DNA from: Bordetella petrii
GTDB lineage: Bacteria > Pseudomonadota > Gammaproteobacteria > Burkholderiales > Burkholderiaceae_B
Direction of reading: 5' to 3'
DNA: 51,378 nucleotides
NCBI GenBank assembly: GCA_017745595.1
Contig: WMBV01000037.1
Coordinates: forward strand, 1-51,378
Shown one piece after another: positions 44,474 through 51,378 of this stretch. The stretch's first letter is position 1. Each line of letters begins with the position of its first letter. A program made the translations under genes and the position numbers. The notes below the pieces were generated by a model. That model worked only from the letters and a program-made list of their open reading frames with translations, had not been told where the DNA came from and did not search any database.

Positions 44474-45574
44474 ATGTCTCTATTCAAACGGTCTGTGGTC
44501 GCCGAGATCACCAGCCACGCGGGCGTGGTGTTTTCCACGCTGGTGGTAGTGTGGCTCAGCGTGTTGCTGGTGCGCTTGCTGGGCGAAGCCGCCGGCGGCT
44601 CCATCGGCGCCGACGTGGTGCTGGGCCTGGCGGCTTTTTCCACGATTACGGCATTGCCGACGGTGTTGGCGGTGTCGCTGTTCATCGCGGTGCTTACCAC
44701 CGTGACTCGCAACTATCGCGAATCGGAAATGGTGGTCTGGTTCGCCAGCGGCCTGTCGCTGGCCGACTGGCTGCGCCCGGTGCTGCGCGTGGCGGTGCCG
44801 GTGGCCGCGCTGGTGGCCGTGCTGACGCTGGTGGCCTCGCCCTGGGCGTACCGCCAGATCGCCGAATACCGCGAACGGTTCGAACAGCGCTCCGATCTGT
44901 CCAAGGTTACCGCCGGCCAGTTCGCCGAATCGGGCGAGGGCCAGCGCGTGTTCTTCGCCGAAGAGCCCACCAAGCCCGGCGACGAACTGGGCAACGTATT
45001 CGCGCGCGAAATCGGCCCCGAATGGCATAGCGTCATGACGGCCAGCAGCGCGCGCATCGAAACCCAGCCCAACGGCGACCGCTTCCTGGTGCTGGGGCGC
45101 GGGCATCGCTATGACCTGAAACCCGGCACGCCCGAGATCCGCATGGTGGATTTCGTCAATTACGGCGTGCGCCTGGAAAGCAAATCGGGCGATCCCATCG
45201 CCGAGGCGCGCGCCGCCGCCGAGCGGTCCAGCAAGGCCCGTCCCACCATGCAGCTGATCGCCGACGATACCGACAGCGCCTGGTCGCAGATCATGTGGCG
45301 GGTATCGATGCCGCTGGCGGCCCTGAACCTGGCGCTGCTGGCGATTCCGCTGGGCGCCGTCAACCCCCGCCTGGGCCGTTCGGGCGATCTGCTGATCGCG
45401 GGCATGGTGGGCCTGCTGTACATGAACGTCATCAACCTGTCGCGGGCCTGGATCAGCAGCGGCAAGCTGCCGTTCGGCGTGGGCGTGTGGGTGGTGCACG
45501 CGGTGGTGCTGGCGCTGGCGGGCTACCTGCTGATGCGCCGCCTGCGCGTGAAGGCGCCGCGCCAGCCGTCCTAG
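44474..45574 (+). CDS. lptF: lipopolysaccharide export ABC transporter permease LptF
   Basis: Inner-membrane component (366 residues) of the LptB2FG transporter that extracts LPS for transport to the outer membrane. Six membrane segments: three before about residue 125 and three after about 275, enclosing a periplasmic beta-jellyroll (AEYRERFEQRSDLSKV to YGVRLESKSG). ATG at 44474 gives MSLFKRSVVAEITSHAG. lptG, which usually follows directly, is absent: the next gene is a LysR regulator on the other strand after 43 bp. Confidence 0.93.
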   Translation: MSLFKRSVVAEITSHAGVVFSTLVVVWLSVLLVRLLGEAAGGSIGADVVLGLAAFSTITALPTVLAVSLFIAVLTTVTRNYRESEMVVWFASGLSLADWLRPVLRVAVPVAALVAVLTLVASPWAYRQIAEYRERFEQRSDLSKVTAGQFAESGEGQRVFFAEEPTKPGDELGNVFAREIGPEWHSVMTASSARIETQPNGDRFLVLGRGHRYDLKPGTPEIRMVDFVNYGVRLESKSGDPIAEARAAAERSSKARPTMQLIADDTDSAWSQIMWRVSMPLAALNLALLAIPLGAVNPRLGRSGDLLIAGMVGLLYMNVINLSRAWISSGKLPFGVGVWVVHAVVLALAGYLLMRRLRVKAPRQPS

Positions 45575-45617
45575 CCGCGCCCGTCCGGGCGGCGCGGCGG
45601 ACCGCCCGGCTTCGGGT

Positions 45618-46538
45618 TCATGGCAGATAGCGCATGCCCCCCTGGCGGCCCGCCAGCAGCGCGGCATTGCGCACCACCGAGCGGCGCATGAAATCCCACA
45701 GCACCGCCATGCGCTTGAGCTTGTGCAGGTCTTCGTGGCAGTACATCCAGAAGCTGCGCGTGATGGCGATATCGTCTTCCAGCACCGGTACCAGGCGCGC
45801 GTCCTGCGCGGCGATGAAACACGGCAGGATCGCCAGCGAACGCCCTTGCAGCGCCGCGTGGTACTGGGCCACCACGCTGGTGCTGCGCAGCACCACGCGG
45901 CTTTCCGGCAGCAGGTCTTCCAGGTAGCGCAGCCGTTCGCTGAACAGCAGTTCGTCGACGTAGCCGATGAAGGTATGCCCGGCCAGGTCGGCGCGCGTCG
46001 CGATGGGCGCATGGCGCGCCAGATAGCCGGGCGTGCCGTACAGGCGCAGGGTGTAGTCGCACAGCTTGGTGCACACGTAGGGCCCGCGCTGGGGCCGCTC
46101 GATGGTGATGGCCAGGTCGGCCTCGCGCTTGGACAGGCTGACAAAGCGCGGCACGGGCAGGATATCGAGCGTGATGTGCGGATAGCGGCGCTGGAAGTCG
46201 GCCGCCAGCGGGGTCAGCACGTAGCTGCCGAAGCCCTCGGTGGCGCCGATGCGCAGGTGGCCCGACAGCGCCTGGCCGATGCCCGACAGGTTTTCGCGCG
46301 CGCTCTGCACCGCGCTTTCCATCTGTTCGGCATAGACGAACAGGCGCTGCCCGTCTTCGGTCAGTACGAAGCCGGTATTGCGCGATTTCTCGAACAGCAG
46401 GGAATCGAGCTCGGCTTCCAGGGCGCGCACCCGGCGCGACACCGTCGTGTGTTCGACCCCCAGCTTGCGCGCCGCCGCGCTGACGCGCTGAGTGCGCGCC
46501 ACCTCCAGAAAATAACGCAGGCCGTCCCAGTCCAGCAT
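45618..46538 (-). CDS. LysR-family transcriptional regulator
   Basis: A 306-residue LysR-type activator/repressor. The N-terminal winged helix-turn-helix is MLDWDGLRYFLEVARTQRVSAAARKLGVEHTTVSRRVRALE; the effector domain begins at about 92 (SGHLRIGATEGFGSYVL). ATG at 46538 is the first family-like start. It is divergent from the periplasmic binding protein gene, the classical layout for a LysR regulator and its target, with TTGTGC repeats between. The ligand is unknown. Confidence 0.9.
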   Translation of the reverse strand: MLDWDGLRYFLEVARTQRVSAAARKLGVEHTTVSRRVRALEAELDSLLFEKSRNTGFVLTEDGQRLFVYAEQMESAVQSARENLSGIGQALSGHLRIGATEGFGSYVLTPLAADFQRRYPHITLDILPVPRFVSLSKREADLAITIERPQRGPYVCTKLCDYTLRLYGTPGYLARHAPIATRADLAGHTFIGYVDELLFSERLRYLEDLLPESRVVLRSTSVVAQYHAALQGRSLAILPCFIAAQDARLVPVLEDDIAITRSFWMYCHEDLHKLKRMAVLWDFMRRSVVRNAALLAGRQGGMRYLP

Positions 46539-46556
46539 AAGAACCTCGTTGGTTAT

Positions 46557-46584
46557 TTGTGCACAACGAATGTGCAATTTGTGC
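46557..46584. promoter_or_regulatory. candidate LysR operator
   Basis: The perfect palindrome TTGTGCACAA (46557-46566) is followed by further TGTGC units (from 46570 and 46580) roughly one helical turn apart, in the 146-bp divergent gap. Spaced repeats like this suit LysR-type tetramers. Confidence 0.5.
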
Positions 46585-46684
46585 TGTTGCCTGATGATTT
46601 TTACACATCTACACTAGATCGGCCGACCTGCCCCCCTGGAAGGGCGCGGCGACAACGACACGAATAAATCACCGGAGACAACAT

Positions 46685-47899
46685 ATGACACTGCACGCTC
46701 GCGGGCTGGCCGCCGGTTTCTGTCTGGGCGCCATGCTGGCCGCCCCCGCCATGGCGGCCGACAAGCCGCCCGTCAAGATCGGCGTTCTTACCGACATGTC
46801 GGGCACGTACGCGGCCATGGGCGGCGCGGGTTCGGTGGCTGCGGCGCAACTGGCCATCGACGACTGCCTGGCGGCGGAATGCAAGGGCATGAACATCGAG
46901 CTGGTGTCCGCCGACAACCAGAACAAGGCCGACGTGGGCGCGTCGCGGGCGCGCGAATGGTTCGACCGCGACGGCGTGACCGCCATCGCCGACCTGACCA
47001 ATTCCGCGGTGGCGCTGGCGGTGCAGGGCATCGCCCGCGAAAAGAACAAGGTGGTGATGTTCTCGGGCCCCGCCACCACCGCGCTGACCAACAAAGAATG
47101 CTCGCCGGTGGGCTTTCACTGGATGTTCGACACCTATTCGCAGTCGGCCGGCGGCGCCAAGGCCACCGTGCGCGCGGGAGGCAAGTCGTGGTACTTCATC
47201 ACGGTGGACTACGCCTTCGGGCACTCGCTGGAAGCCGACACCGCCAAGGCGGTCAAGGCGCTGGGCGGCACGGTGGTCGGTTCGGTGCGCCATCCCCTCA
47301 ACGCGCCCGATTTCGCCTCGTATCTGCTGCAGGCGCAAAGCTCCAAGGCGCAGGTGGTGGCGCTGGCCAATGGCGGGCAAGACACCGTGAACGCGGTCAA
47401 GCAGGCGCGCGAGTTCGGCATCGTCGAGGGCGGCCAGCGCCTGGTGTCGCTGCTGATTTTCCTGTCCGACCTGCGCGCCCTGGGCCTGGATAACGCGCAG
47501 GGCCTGTCGTACGTGGACGGCTTTTACTGGGACTACGACGACGCCACCCGCGAATGGTCGAGCCGCTTCGAAAAAGCGTTCCGCGGCCTCAAGCCCACCA
47601 TGACGCAGGCCGGCGTGTATTCCAGCGTGCTGCACTACCTGCGCGCCGTGGCCGCCACCGGCAGCACCGACGGGCGCACGGTGGCCGACAAGATGCGCGA
47701 GCTGCCGATCAAGGACCCGATCATGCGCAATGCCAGCATCCGGCCCGACGGCCGCGTCATCCACGACATGTATCTGTACGAGGTCAAGAAGCCGGGCGAG
47801 TCCAAGGGCGGCTGGGATTATTCCAAGCTGGTCGCCACCATCCCGGCCGCCGAGGCCTTCCAGCCGCTGGCCGATTCGACCTGCCCGCTGCTGAAATGA
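46685..47899 (+). CDS. branched-chain amino acid-type ABC transporter substrate-binding protein
   Basis: Periplasmic type-I binding protein of 404 residues (LivJ/LivK-like, Peripla_BP_6). Signal peptide about 1-24 (MLAAPAMA-ADKPP). The core starts VKIGVLTDMSGTYAAMGG, the usual pattern for this family. No permease or ATPase gene is adjacent, so it is an orphan that must borrow a transporter or serve as a sensor. Divergent LysR upstream and mmsA downstream suggest a role with valine, aromatic or related carboxylate catabolism. The ligand is inference. Confidence 0.88.
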   Translation: MTLHARGLAAGFCLGAMLAAPAMAADKPPVKIGVLTDMSGTYAAMGGAGSVAAAQLAIDDCLAAECKGMNIELVSADNQNKADVGASRAREWFDRDGVTAIADLTNSAVALAVQGIAREKNKVVMFSGPATTALTNKECSPVGFHWMFDTYSQSAGGAKATVRAGGKSWYFITVDYAFGHSLEADTAKAVKALGGTVVGSVRHPLNAPDFASYLLQAQSSKAQVVALANGGQDTVNAVKQAREFGIVEGGQRLVSLLIFLSDLRALGLDNAQGLSYVDGFYWDYDDATREWSSRFEKAFRGLKPTMTQAGVYSSVLHYLRAVAATGSTDGRTVADKMRELPIKDPIMRNASIRPDGRVIHDMYLYEVKKPGESKGGWDYSKLVATIPAAEAFQPLADSTCPLLK

Positions 47900-47906
47900 T
47901 GGAGTC

Positions 47907-47984
47907 CACCCCCGAAGCGCTGTGCGCTTCCTCTTCAAGGGGGCGACGCTGGCGGACCGGCAAAGCCGGCTCCGCGGCGTCCCC
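47907..47984. repeat. multi-hairpin intergenic repeat between the binding protein gene and mmsA
   Basis: CCCCC and GGGGG enclose GAAGCGC, TGT, GCGCTTC (47914-47930), then CCGGCAAAGCCGG (47957-47969) flanked by GCGGA / CTCCGC. From memory, this type of element recurs between genes in Burkholderiales genomes. Only one copy is in this window. Confidence 0.55.
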
Positions 47985-48016
47985 AATTGAATCCGTGTAT
48001 CTATGAGGAGCAACCC

Positions 48017-49510
48017 ATGAGTGAAATCCCCAGCGTACCGCTCTTGATCGGCGGCAAGCTCGTTCAATCCAAGACGACTGAATGGCGCGACGTGATCGAT
48101 CCTGCCACCCAGAAAGTGGTCGCCCGCGTTCCCTTCGCCACGCGCGAAGAGCTGGATCTGGCGGTGTCCAATGCCAAAGAAGCGTTCCAGACCTGGCGCA
48201 ACACCGGGCAGGGCGCGCGCATGCGCATCATGCTGAAGCTGCAGCAACTGCTGCGCGAAAACACCGGCAAGCTGGCCGAGATGATCACACGCGAGCATGG
48301 CAAGACCCTGCCCGATGCCGAGGGCGAGGTCGGGCGCGGCCTGGAAGTCGTCGAGCACGCGTGCTCGATCGCCAACCTGCAACTGGGCGAGTATGCCGAA
48401 AATGCCGCCGGCGGCATCGACGTCTATACCCTGATCCAGCCGCTGGGCGTGTGCGCCGGCATCACCGCGTTCAATTTCCCGGTGATGCTGCCGTGCTTCA
48501 TGTTTCCCATTGCCGTGGCCTGCGGCAATACCTTCGTGCTCAAGCCGTCCGAGCAAGATCCCACTTCTTCGCTGTTCCTGGCCGAGCTGGCCCTGGAAGC
48601 CGGCCTGCCGCCGGGCGTGCTGAACGTGGTGCATGGCGGGCCCGATATCGCCAACGGCCTGTGCGAACACCCCGACATCAAGGCGGTATCGTTCATCGGG
48701 TCGACCCGGGTCGGCTCCGAGATCTACCAGCGTGCCTCGAATGCCGGCAAGCGTTGCCAGGCCATGATGGGGGCCAAGAACCACTGCGTGATCCTGCCCG
48801 ACGCCGATCCCGAAGTGGCGCTGAACCAGCTGTTGGGCGCGGCCTTCGGCGCGGCCGGCCAGCGCTGCATGGCCGCCTCGGTGGCGGTGCTGGTGGGCGA
48901 GGCGCGCAACTGGCTGCCCGACTTCGTCGAGCGCGCCAAGCGCCTGAAGGTCAACGCCGGCACCGACCGCCAGGCCGACCTGGGGCCGCTGGTGTCGCCC
49001 AATGCCAAGAAGCGCGTCGAAAGCCTGATCCAGAAGGGCGTGGACGAGGGCGCCAAACTGCTGCTGGACGGCCGCGACCTGAAGGTGGCGGGATTCGAGC
49101 AGGGCAATTTCGTGGGCCCCACGGTGTTCGAAGGCGTGACCGAGGACATGACCATCTACACCGAAGAAATCTTCGGGCCGGTGCTCGGCGTGGTCGGCGT
49201 CGACACCCTGGAAGAAGCGGTGGCGTTCATCAACCGCAATCCCAACGGCAACGGCGTGGCGCTGTTCACCCAGGACGGCGGCGCGGCCCGCTACTTCCAG
49301 AACAACATCGACGTGGGGCAGGTGGGCATCAATATTCCCATTCCCGTGCCGGTGGCGTGGTTCAGCTTCACCGGTTCGCGCGGCTCGAAGCTGGGCGACC
49401 TGGGCCCCAACGGCAAGCAGGCCGTGCACTTCTGGACCCAGACCAAGACCGTCACTGCCCGCTGGTCGGCGCACGGCCGTTCGGTGAACACCACGATCTC
49501 GATGCGTTAA
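48017..49510 (+). CDS. mmsA: CoA-acylating methylmalonate-semialdehyde dehydrogenase
   Basis: Oxidises (methyl)malonate semialdehyde to propionyl- or acetyl-CoA in valine and beta-alanine degradation. 497 residues, an ALDH fold. Cys284 is the catalytic thiol in AAGQRCMAAS. The usual ALDH general-base region reads MMGAKNHCVI, the form that marks the CoA-acylating MMSDH subgroup. ATG at 48017 is preceded by GAGGAG. It is downstream of the binding protein gene and followed by palindromic repeats. No other val-catabolic genes (mmsB, bkd) are in view. Confidence 0.92.
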   Translation: MSEIPSVPLLIGGKLVQSKTTEWRDVIDPATQKVVARVPFATREELDLAVSNAKEAFQTWRNTGQGARMRIMLKLQQLLRENTGKLAEMITREHGKTLPDAEGEVGRGLEVVEHACSIANLQLGEYAENAAGGIDVYTLIQPLGVCAGITAFNFPVMLPCFMFPIAVACGNTFVLKPSEQDPTSSLFLAELALEAGLPPGVLNVVHGGPDIANGLCEHPDIKAVSFIGSTRVGSEIYQRASNAGKRCQAMMGAKNHCVILPDADPEVALNQLLGAAFGAAGQRCMAASVAVLVGEARNWLPDFVERAKRLKVNAGTDRQADLGPLVSPNAKKRVESLIQKGVDEGAKLLLDGRDLKVAGFEQGNFVGPTVFEGVTEDMTIYTEEIFGPVLGVVGVDTLEEAVAFINRNPNGNGVALFTQDGGAARYFQNNIDVGQVGINIPIPVPVAWFSFTGSRGSKLGDLGPNGKQAVHFWTQTKTVTARWSAHGRSVNTTISMR

Positions 49511-49543
49511 GAGGCCGCGGCCGATAGGCCGGGTGTTCGTAGT

Positions 49544-49660
49544 GGTGTCAGGCACCTGGCGAGTTTCCAGGTGTCTGACTCCCGCAAGGGTGTCGGACAC
49601 CGGTACGCCGGTTCGCCGTCAAATTCCAAGGTGTCTGACTCCCGTAGGGTGTCAGACACC
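49544..49660. repeat. cluster of REP-like palindromes between mmsA and cysB
   Basis: A short GGTGTCAGGCACC is at 49544-49556. Full copies are at 49570-49601 (arms GGTGTCTGAC / GTCGGACACC, one wobble pair) and 49630-49660 (GGTGTCTGAC / GTCAGACACC). The two full copies have the same core orientation, unlike the other doublets, and are 28 bp apart. Confidence 0.85.
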
Positions 49661-49721
49661 GGCGCCGAGCCGTCCGTGCCCCATCGCCCTCGGACCGCCT
49701 TGCGTCCCCTCTAAACTTATA

Positions 49722-49761
49722 TCTATAAATAATATAGAACGGGTTCCTTATTACTTATAAT
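49722..49761 (+). promoter_or_regulatory. cysB promoter region with AT-rich inverted repeat
   Basis: TCTATA, AATAA, TATAGA (49722-49738) is a perfect inverted repeat in an unusually AT-rich stretch. TATAAT at 49756-49761 is a perfect -10. The repeat sits near the -35 position, as an autoregulatory site would. Confidence 0.55.
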
Positions 49762-49783
49762 TGGCCCTCTATCAGGGGCCCCT

Positions 49784-50728
49784 ATGAACCTGCAGCAATT
49801 CCGTTTTGTGCGCGAGACCATCCGCCGCGACTTCAACCTGACCGAAGCCGCCCGCATGCTGTATACGTCGCAGCCCGGCGTATCCAAGGCCATCATCGAG
49901 TTCGAGGACGAACTCGGCATCAAGATCTTCGAACGCCACGGCAAGCGCATCAAGGGACTGACCAAGCCCGGGCTGGCCGTGTCGCAGGTCATCGACCGCA
50001 TCATGCGCGAAGTCGACAACCTGAAGAAGGTCAGCGACGAATTCGCCCGCCGCGACGAAGGCGGGCTGGTCATTGCCTGCACGCACACCCAGGCGCGTTA
50101 TTTGTTGCCGCGCGTCATTCCCGGATTCCGCAAGCAGTTTCCCAAGGTGCACCTGTCGCTGGCCGAAGGCAGTCCGGCCCAATTGGCCGAGATGGTGCTG
50201 CACGAGCAGGCCGACCTGGCCCTGGCCACCGAATCGCTGGCCCTGACGCCGGGCCTGGCCACCTTGCCCGTGTATGCGTGGGAACACACCGTCGTGGTAC
50301 GGGCCGACCATCCGCTGGCCGAACTGACCAGCAGCGCGGCCCGCAACCTGACGCTGGCGCAACTGGCCGAATACCCCATCGTGACCTACGACCGCGCCTT
50401 TACCGGCCGCAGCACCATCGACGAGGTCTTCGCCAGCCAGGGCATCCACCCCGATATCGTGCTAGAGGCCATCGACGCCGACGTCATCAAGACCTACGTC
50501 GACGTCGGCCTGGGCATCGGCATCATTGCCGGCGTGGCCTACGACCCGCGCCGCGACGGCAACCTGGTGGGCCTGCCCGTGGGCCACCTGTTCGGCACGC
50601 ATACCACGCGTGTCGGGGTGAAGGCGGGCGTGTTCCTGCGCGATTACGTTTATACCTTCCTGGAAATGATGTCCCCGTCGCTGACCCGGCAGGTGGTCAC
50701 CGAGGCCGTGCAAGGCCACGTCGCCTGA
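49784..50728 (+). CDS. cysB: CysB-family LysR transcriptional regulator
   Basis: LysR regulator of 314 residues, in CysB-type proteins controlling sulfate assimilation or sulfonate use in response to N-acetylserine or related compounds. The N-terminus MNLQQFRFVRETIRRDFNLT with TEAARMLYTSQPGVSKAIIEFEDELG is the CysB-type helix-turn-helix. EHTVVVRADHPLA and YPIVTYDRAFTGRSTID are typical of the CysB/Cbl effector domain. Whether it is CysB proper or Cbl-like is not fixed; CysB is more likely. It is monocistronic with a clear terminator. Confidence 0.88.
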   Translation: MNLQQFRFVRETIRRDFNLTEAARMLYTSQPGVSKAIIEFEDELGIKIFERHGKRIKGLTKPGLAVSQVIDRIMREVDNLKKVSDEFARRDEGGLVIACTHTQARYLLPRVIPGFRKQFPKVHLSLAEGSPAQLAEMVLHEQADLALATESLALTPGLATLPVYAWEHTVVVRADHPLAELTSSAARNLTLAQLAEYPIVTYDRAFTGRSTIDEVFASQGIHPDIVLEAIDADVIKTYVDVGLGIGIIAGVAYDPRRDGNLVGLPVGHLFGTHTTRVGVKAGVFLRDYVYTFLEMMSPSLTRQVVTEAVQGHVA

Positions 50729-50749
50729 GGCGGCCCGCCCGTATTTCCG

Positions 50750-50772
50750 CCCGGCCGCCTGGCCGGGTTTTT
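50750..50772 (+). terminator. Rho-independent terminator of cysB
   Basis: CCCGGCC, loop GCCT, GGCCGGG, followed by TTTTT, 22 bp past the stop codon. Confidence 0.9.
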
Positions 50773-50854
50773 ATTTGGGCGGCGGCCGACGGGCATCGCT
50801 ATGCCAGGGCGGGGGCCGATAAAAATAATTAAATAAGAACTGATCTCATTTGTG

Positions 50855-50882
50855 TTGACTAAAAAATAGGAATCATTATCAT
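50855..50882 (+). promoter_or_regulatory. promoter with Fur box upstream of the DUF2325 gene
   Basis: TTGACT (50855-50860) and TATCAT (50877-50882) are 16 bp apart. A Fur-box-like sequence at 50862-50880 matches the E. coli 19-bp consensus in 14 positions, with AATCATTATC identical over ten in a row. It overlaps the -10 box, as expected for iron repression. Confidence 0.75.
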
Positions 50883-50913
50883 TAACTCCAGTTCAACGCT
50901 CTGGAGTACATAC

Positions 50914-51225
50914 ATGACGGCAGCACTTAGCGCAGTGGTCGTGGGCGCCGACAGACTGGGGAATATTCCAGACCTGCTGAAAGGCCACAATATTTCCATC
51001 ACGCATCACATCAGCGGACGCGATCCGTCGCACCAGAAGAAGACCCTGCAGCTGCCCTCGGGCACGCAGCTGGTGATTCTGCTGACCGATTTTCTGGGGC
51101 ACAACGTCATGAAGACCTTCCGGCACGCCGCGCAGCGCGGCGGCATCCGGGTGGTGGCGTGCCGGCGGTCGGTGTGCAGCATGCAGCAGGCCCTGCAGCA
51201 ATGCGGCCTGTGTGCGCTGCATTGA
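50914..51225 (+). CDS. DUF2325 domain-containing protein, probably iron-regulated
   Basis: A 103-residue DUF2325 protein: AVVVGADRLGNIPDLL at the N-terminus, HISGRDPSHQKKTLQLP, QLVILLTDFLGHNVMKTFR, and the Cys-containing end VACRRSVCSMQQALQQCGLC. The four cysteines near the C-terminus could bind metal or a redox centre. GGAG lies 7 bp before the ATG. The strong Fur box makes expression in iron limitation likely. The molecular function of the family is unknown to me; membership is clear from the motif pattern. Confidence 0.8.
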   Translation: MTAALSAVVVGADRLGNIPDLLKGHNISITHHISGRDPSHQKKTLQLPSGTQLVILLTDFLGHNVMKTFRHAAQRGGIRVVACRRSVCSMQQALQQCGLCALH

Positions 51226-51251
51226 GGGGGGGCGTACAGGTGTGTCGTATA

Positions 51252-51318
51252 GGTGTCTGAGCTATCCCGGGTTTTCCGGACAACCTTAAAAGTAGACAAT
51301 ACTTTCAGGAGGTGTCCC
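51252..51318. mobile_element. possible left end of an insertion sequence
   Basis: A half palindrome GGTGTCTGA at 51252-51260 stops abruptly and continues as GCTATCCCGGG and TTTTCCGGACAAC. TGA at 51258 is a common first triplet of IS3-type ends. The transposase-like gene starts at 51319. Only one end is in the window, so the boundary is tentative. Confidence 0.4.
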
Positions 51319-51378
51319 ATGGATAAATCCAAAGCTGGCAATGGTGGCAATCGGCGGCAGCATAGCCGCGAGTTCAAG
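51319..51378 (+). CDS. probable transposase OrfA, partial (N-terminus only)
   Basis: Twenty residues are visible before the right edge, beginning MDKSKAGNGG and ending HSREFK, preceded by a perfect AGGAGG ribosome binding site. The RRQHSREFK segment resembles the start of IS3/IS66-type transposase OrfA or TnpA helix-turn-helix proteins. The fragment is too short to assign the family. Confidence 0.45.
   Translation, partial: MDKSKAGNGGNRRQHSREFK

Noticed and set aside
46601-49600. Minus-strand open frame of 999 codons over the binding protein gene and mmsA
   Set aside because: It spans two well-recognised genes on the other strand and their repeats, and has no family resemblance.
1-51378. 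tRNA, rRNA or prophage genes
   Set aside because: No cloverleaf-like sequence, rRNA signature, integrase or phage structural gene was seen by eye. A tRNAscan or covariance search was not possible here.

Overview
The window is high-GC DNA with the gene order and protein character of a beta-proteobacterium of the Alcaligenaceae, most likely Bordetella or a close relative such as Achromobacter. The grounds are the fabF-ygfX-rpoE-mucA-mucB-mucD-lepA-lepB-rnc-era-recO block, the yceD-rpmF-plsX-fabH-fabD-fabG-acpP block, a PagL-type lipid A deacylase, and closeness to Bordetella proteins as I remember them. No tRNA, rRNA, CRISPR array, phage or defence island is visible. A transposase-like gene starts at the right edge.

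Layout. 1-3.1 kb (minus strand): soluble RsxB-like ferredoxin (cut by the edge), intracellular PHB depolymerase, ferredoxin-NADP reductase and FdxA. 3.2-6.7 kb: pncB, a RidA protein, a tiny DUF3309 membrane protein, then a flavodoxin-like reductase and MtfA on the minus strand. 6.8-14.7 kb: relA, argE, trpBA, accD, pagL and a hot-dog thioesterase. 14.8-19.4 kb: rne with a 510-bp leader, divergent from rluC and a HAD phosphatase. 20.1-24.1 kb: msrPQ, then a minus-strand chain of amidase, RsmI-like methyltransferase and Maf pyrophosphatase. 24.1-30.7 kb: yceD-rpmF and the fatty-acid synthesis operon. 30.7-40.1 kb: the sigma-E envelope-stress operon, then lepA-lepB-rnc-era-recO. 40.3-46.5 kb: a PliI-like lysozyme inhibitor, a YccA-family protein, DUF2486-holC-pepA, lptF and a LysR regulator. 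46.7-51.4 kb: a periplasmic binding protein, mmsA, cysB, a Fur-controlled DUF2325 protein and the start of a probable insertion sequence.

Most genes are core housekeeping: lipid synthesis (accD, plsX, fab genes, acpP), envelope quality control (rpoE/muc, lepB, lptF, pagL), RNA metabolism (rne, rnc, rluC) and redox repair (msrPQ, fpr/fdxA).

The most interesting signal lies between genes. A family of 29-32-bp imperfect palindromes with 10-bp arms of the type GGTGTCTGAC / GTCAGACACC occurs more than ten times, always intergenic. Five times two copies lie in inverted orientation with a 25-29-bp spacer, and parts of the spacer are conserved. Arm substitutions are matched by compensating changes in the opposite arm. 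This looks like a REPIN-type population (paired inverted REPs), possibly undescribed for this lineage. Other points of interest are a -10 box followed closely by a terminator in the lepA leader, a palindrome just upstream of the rne ribosome binding site, a short RecO, lptF without an adjacent lptG, and a Fur box at DUF2325.
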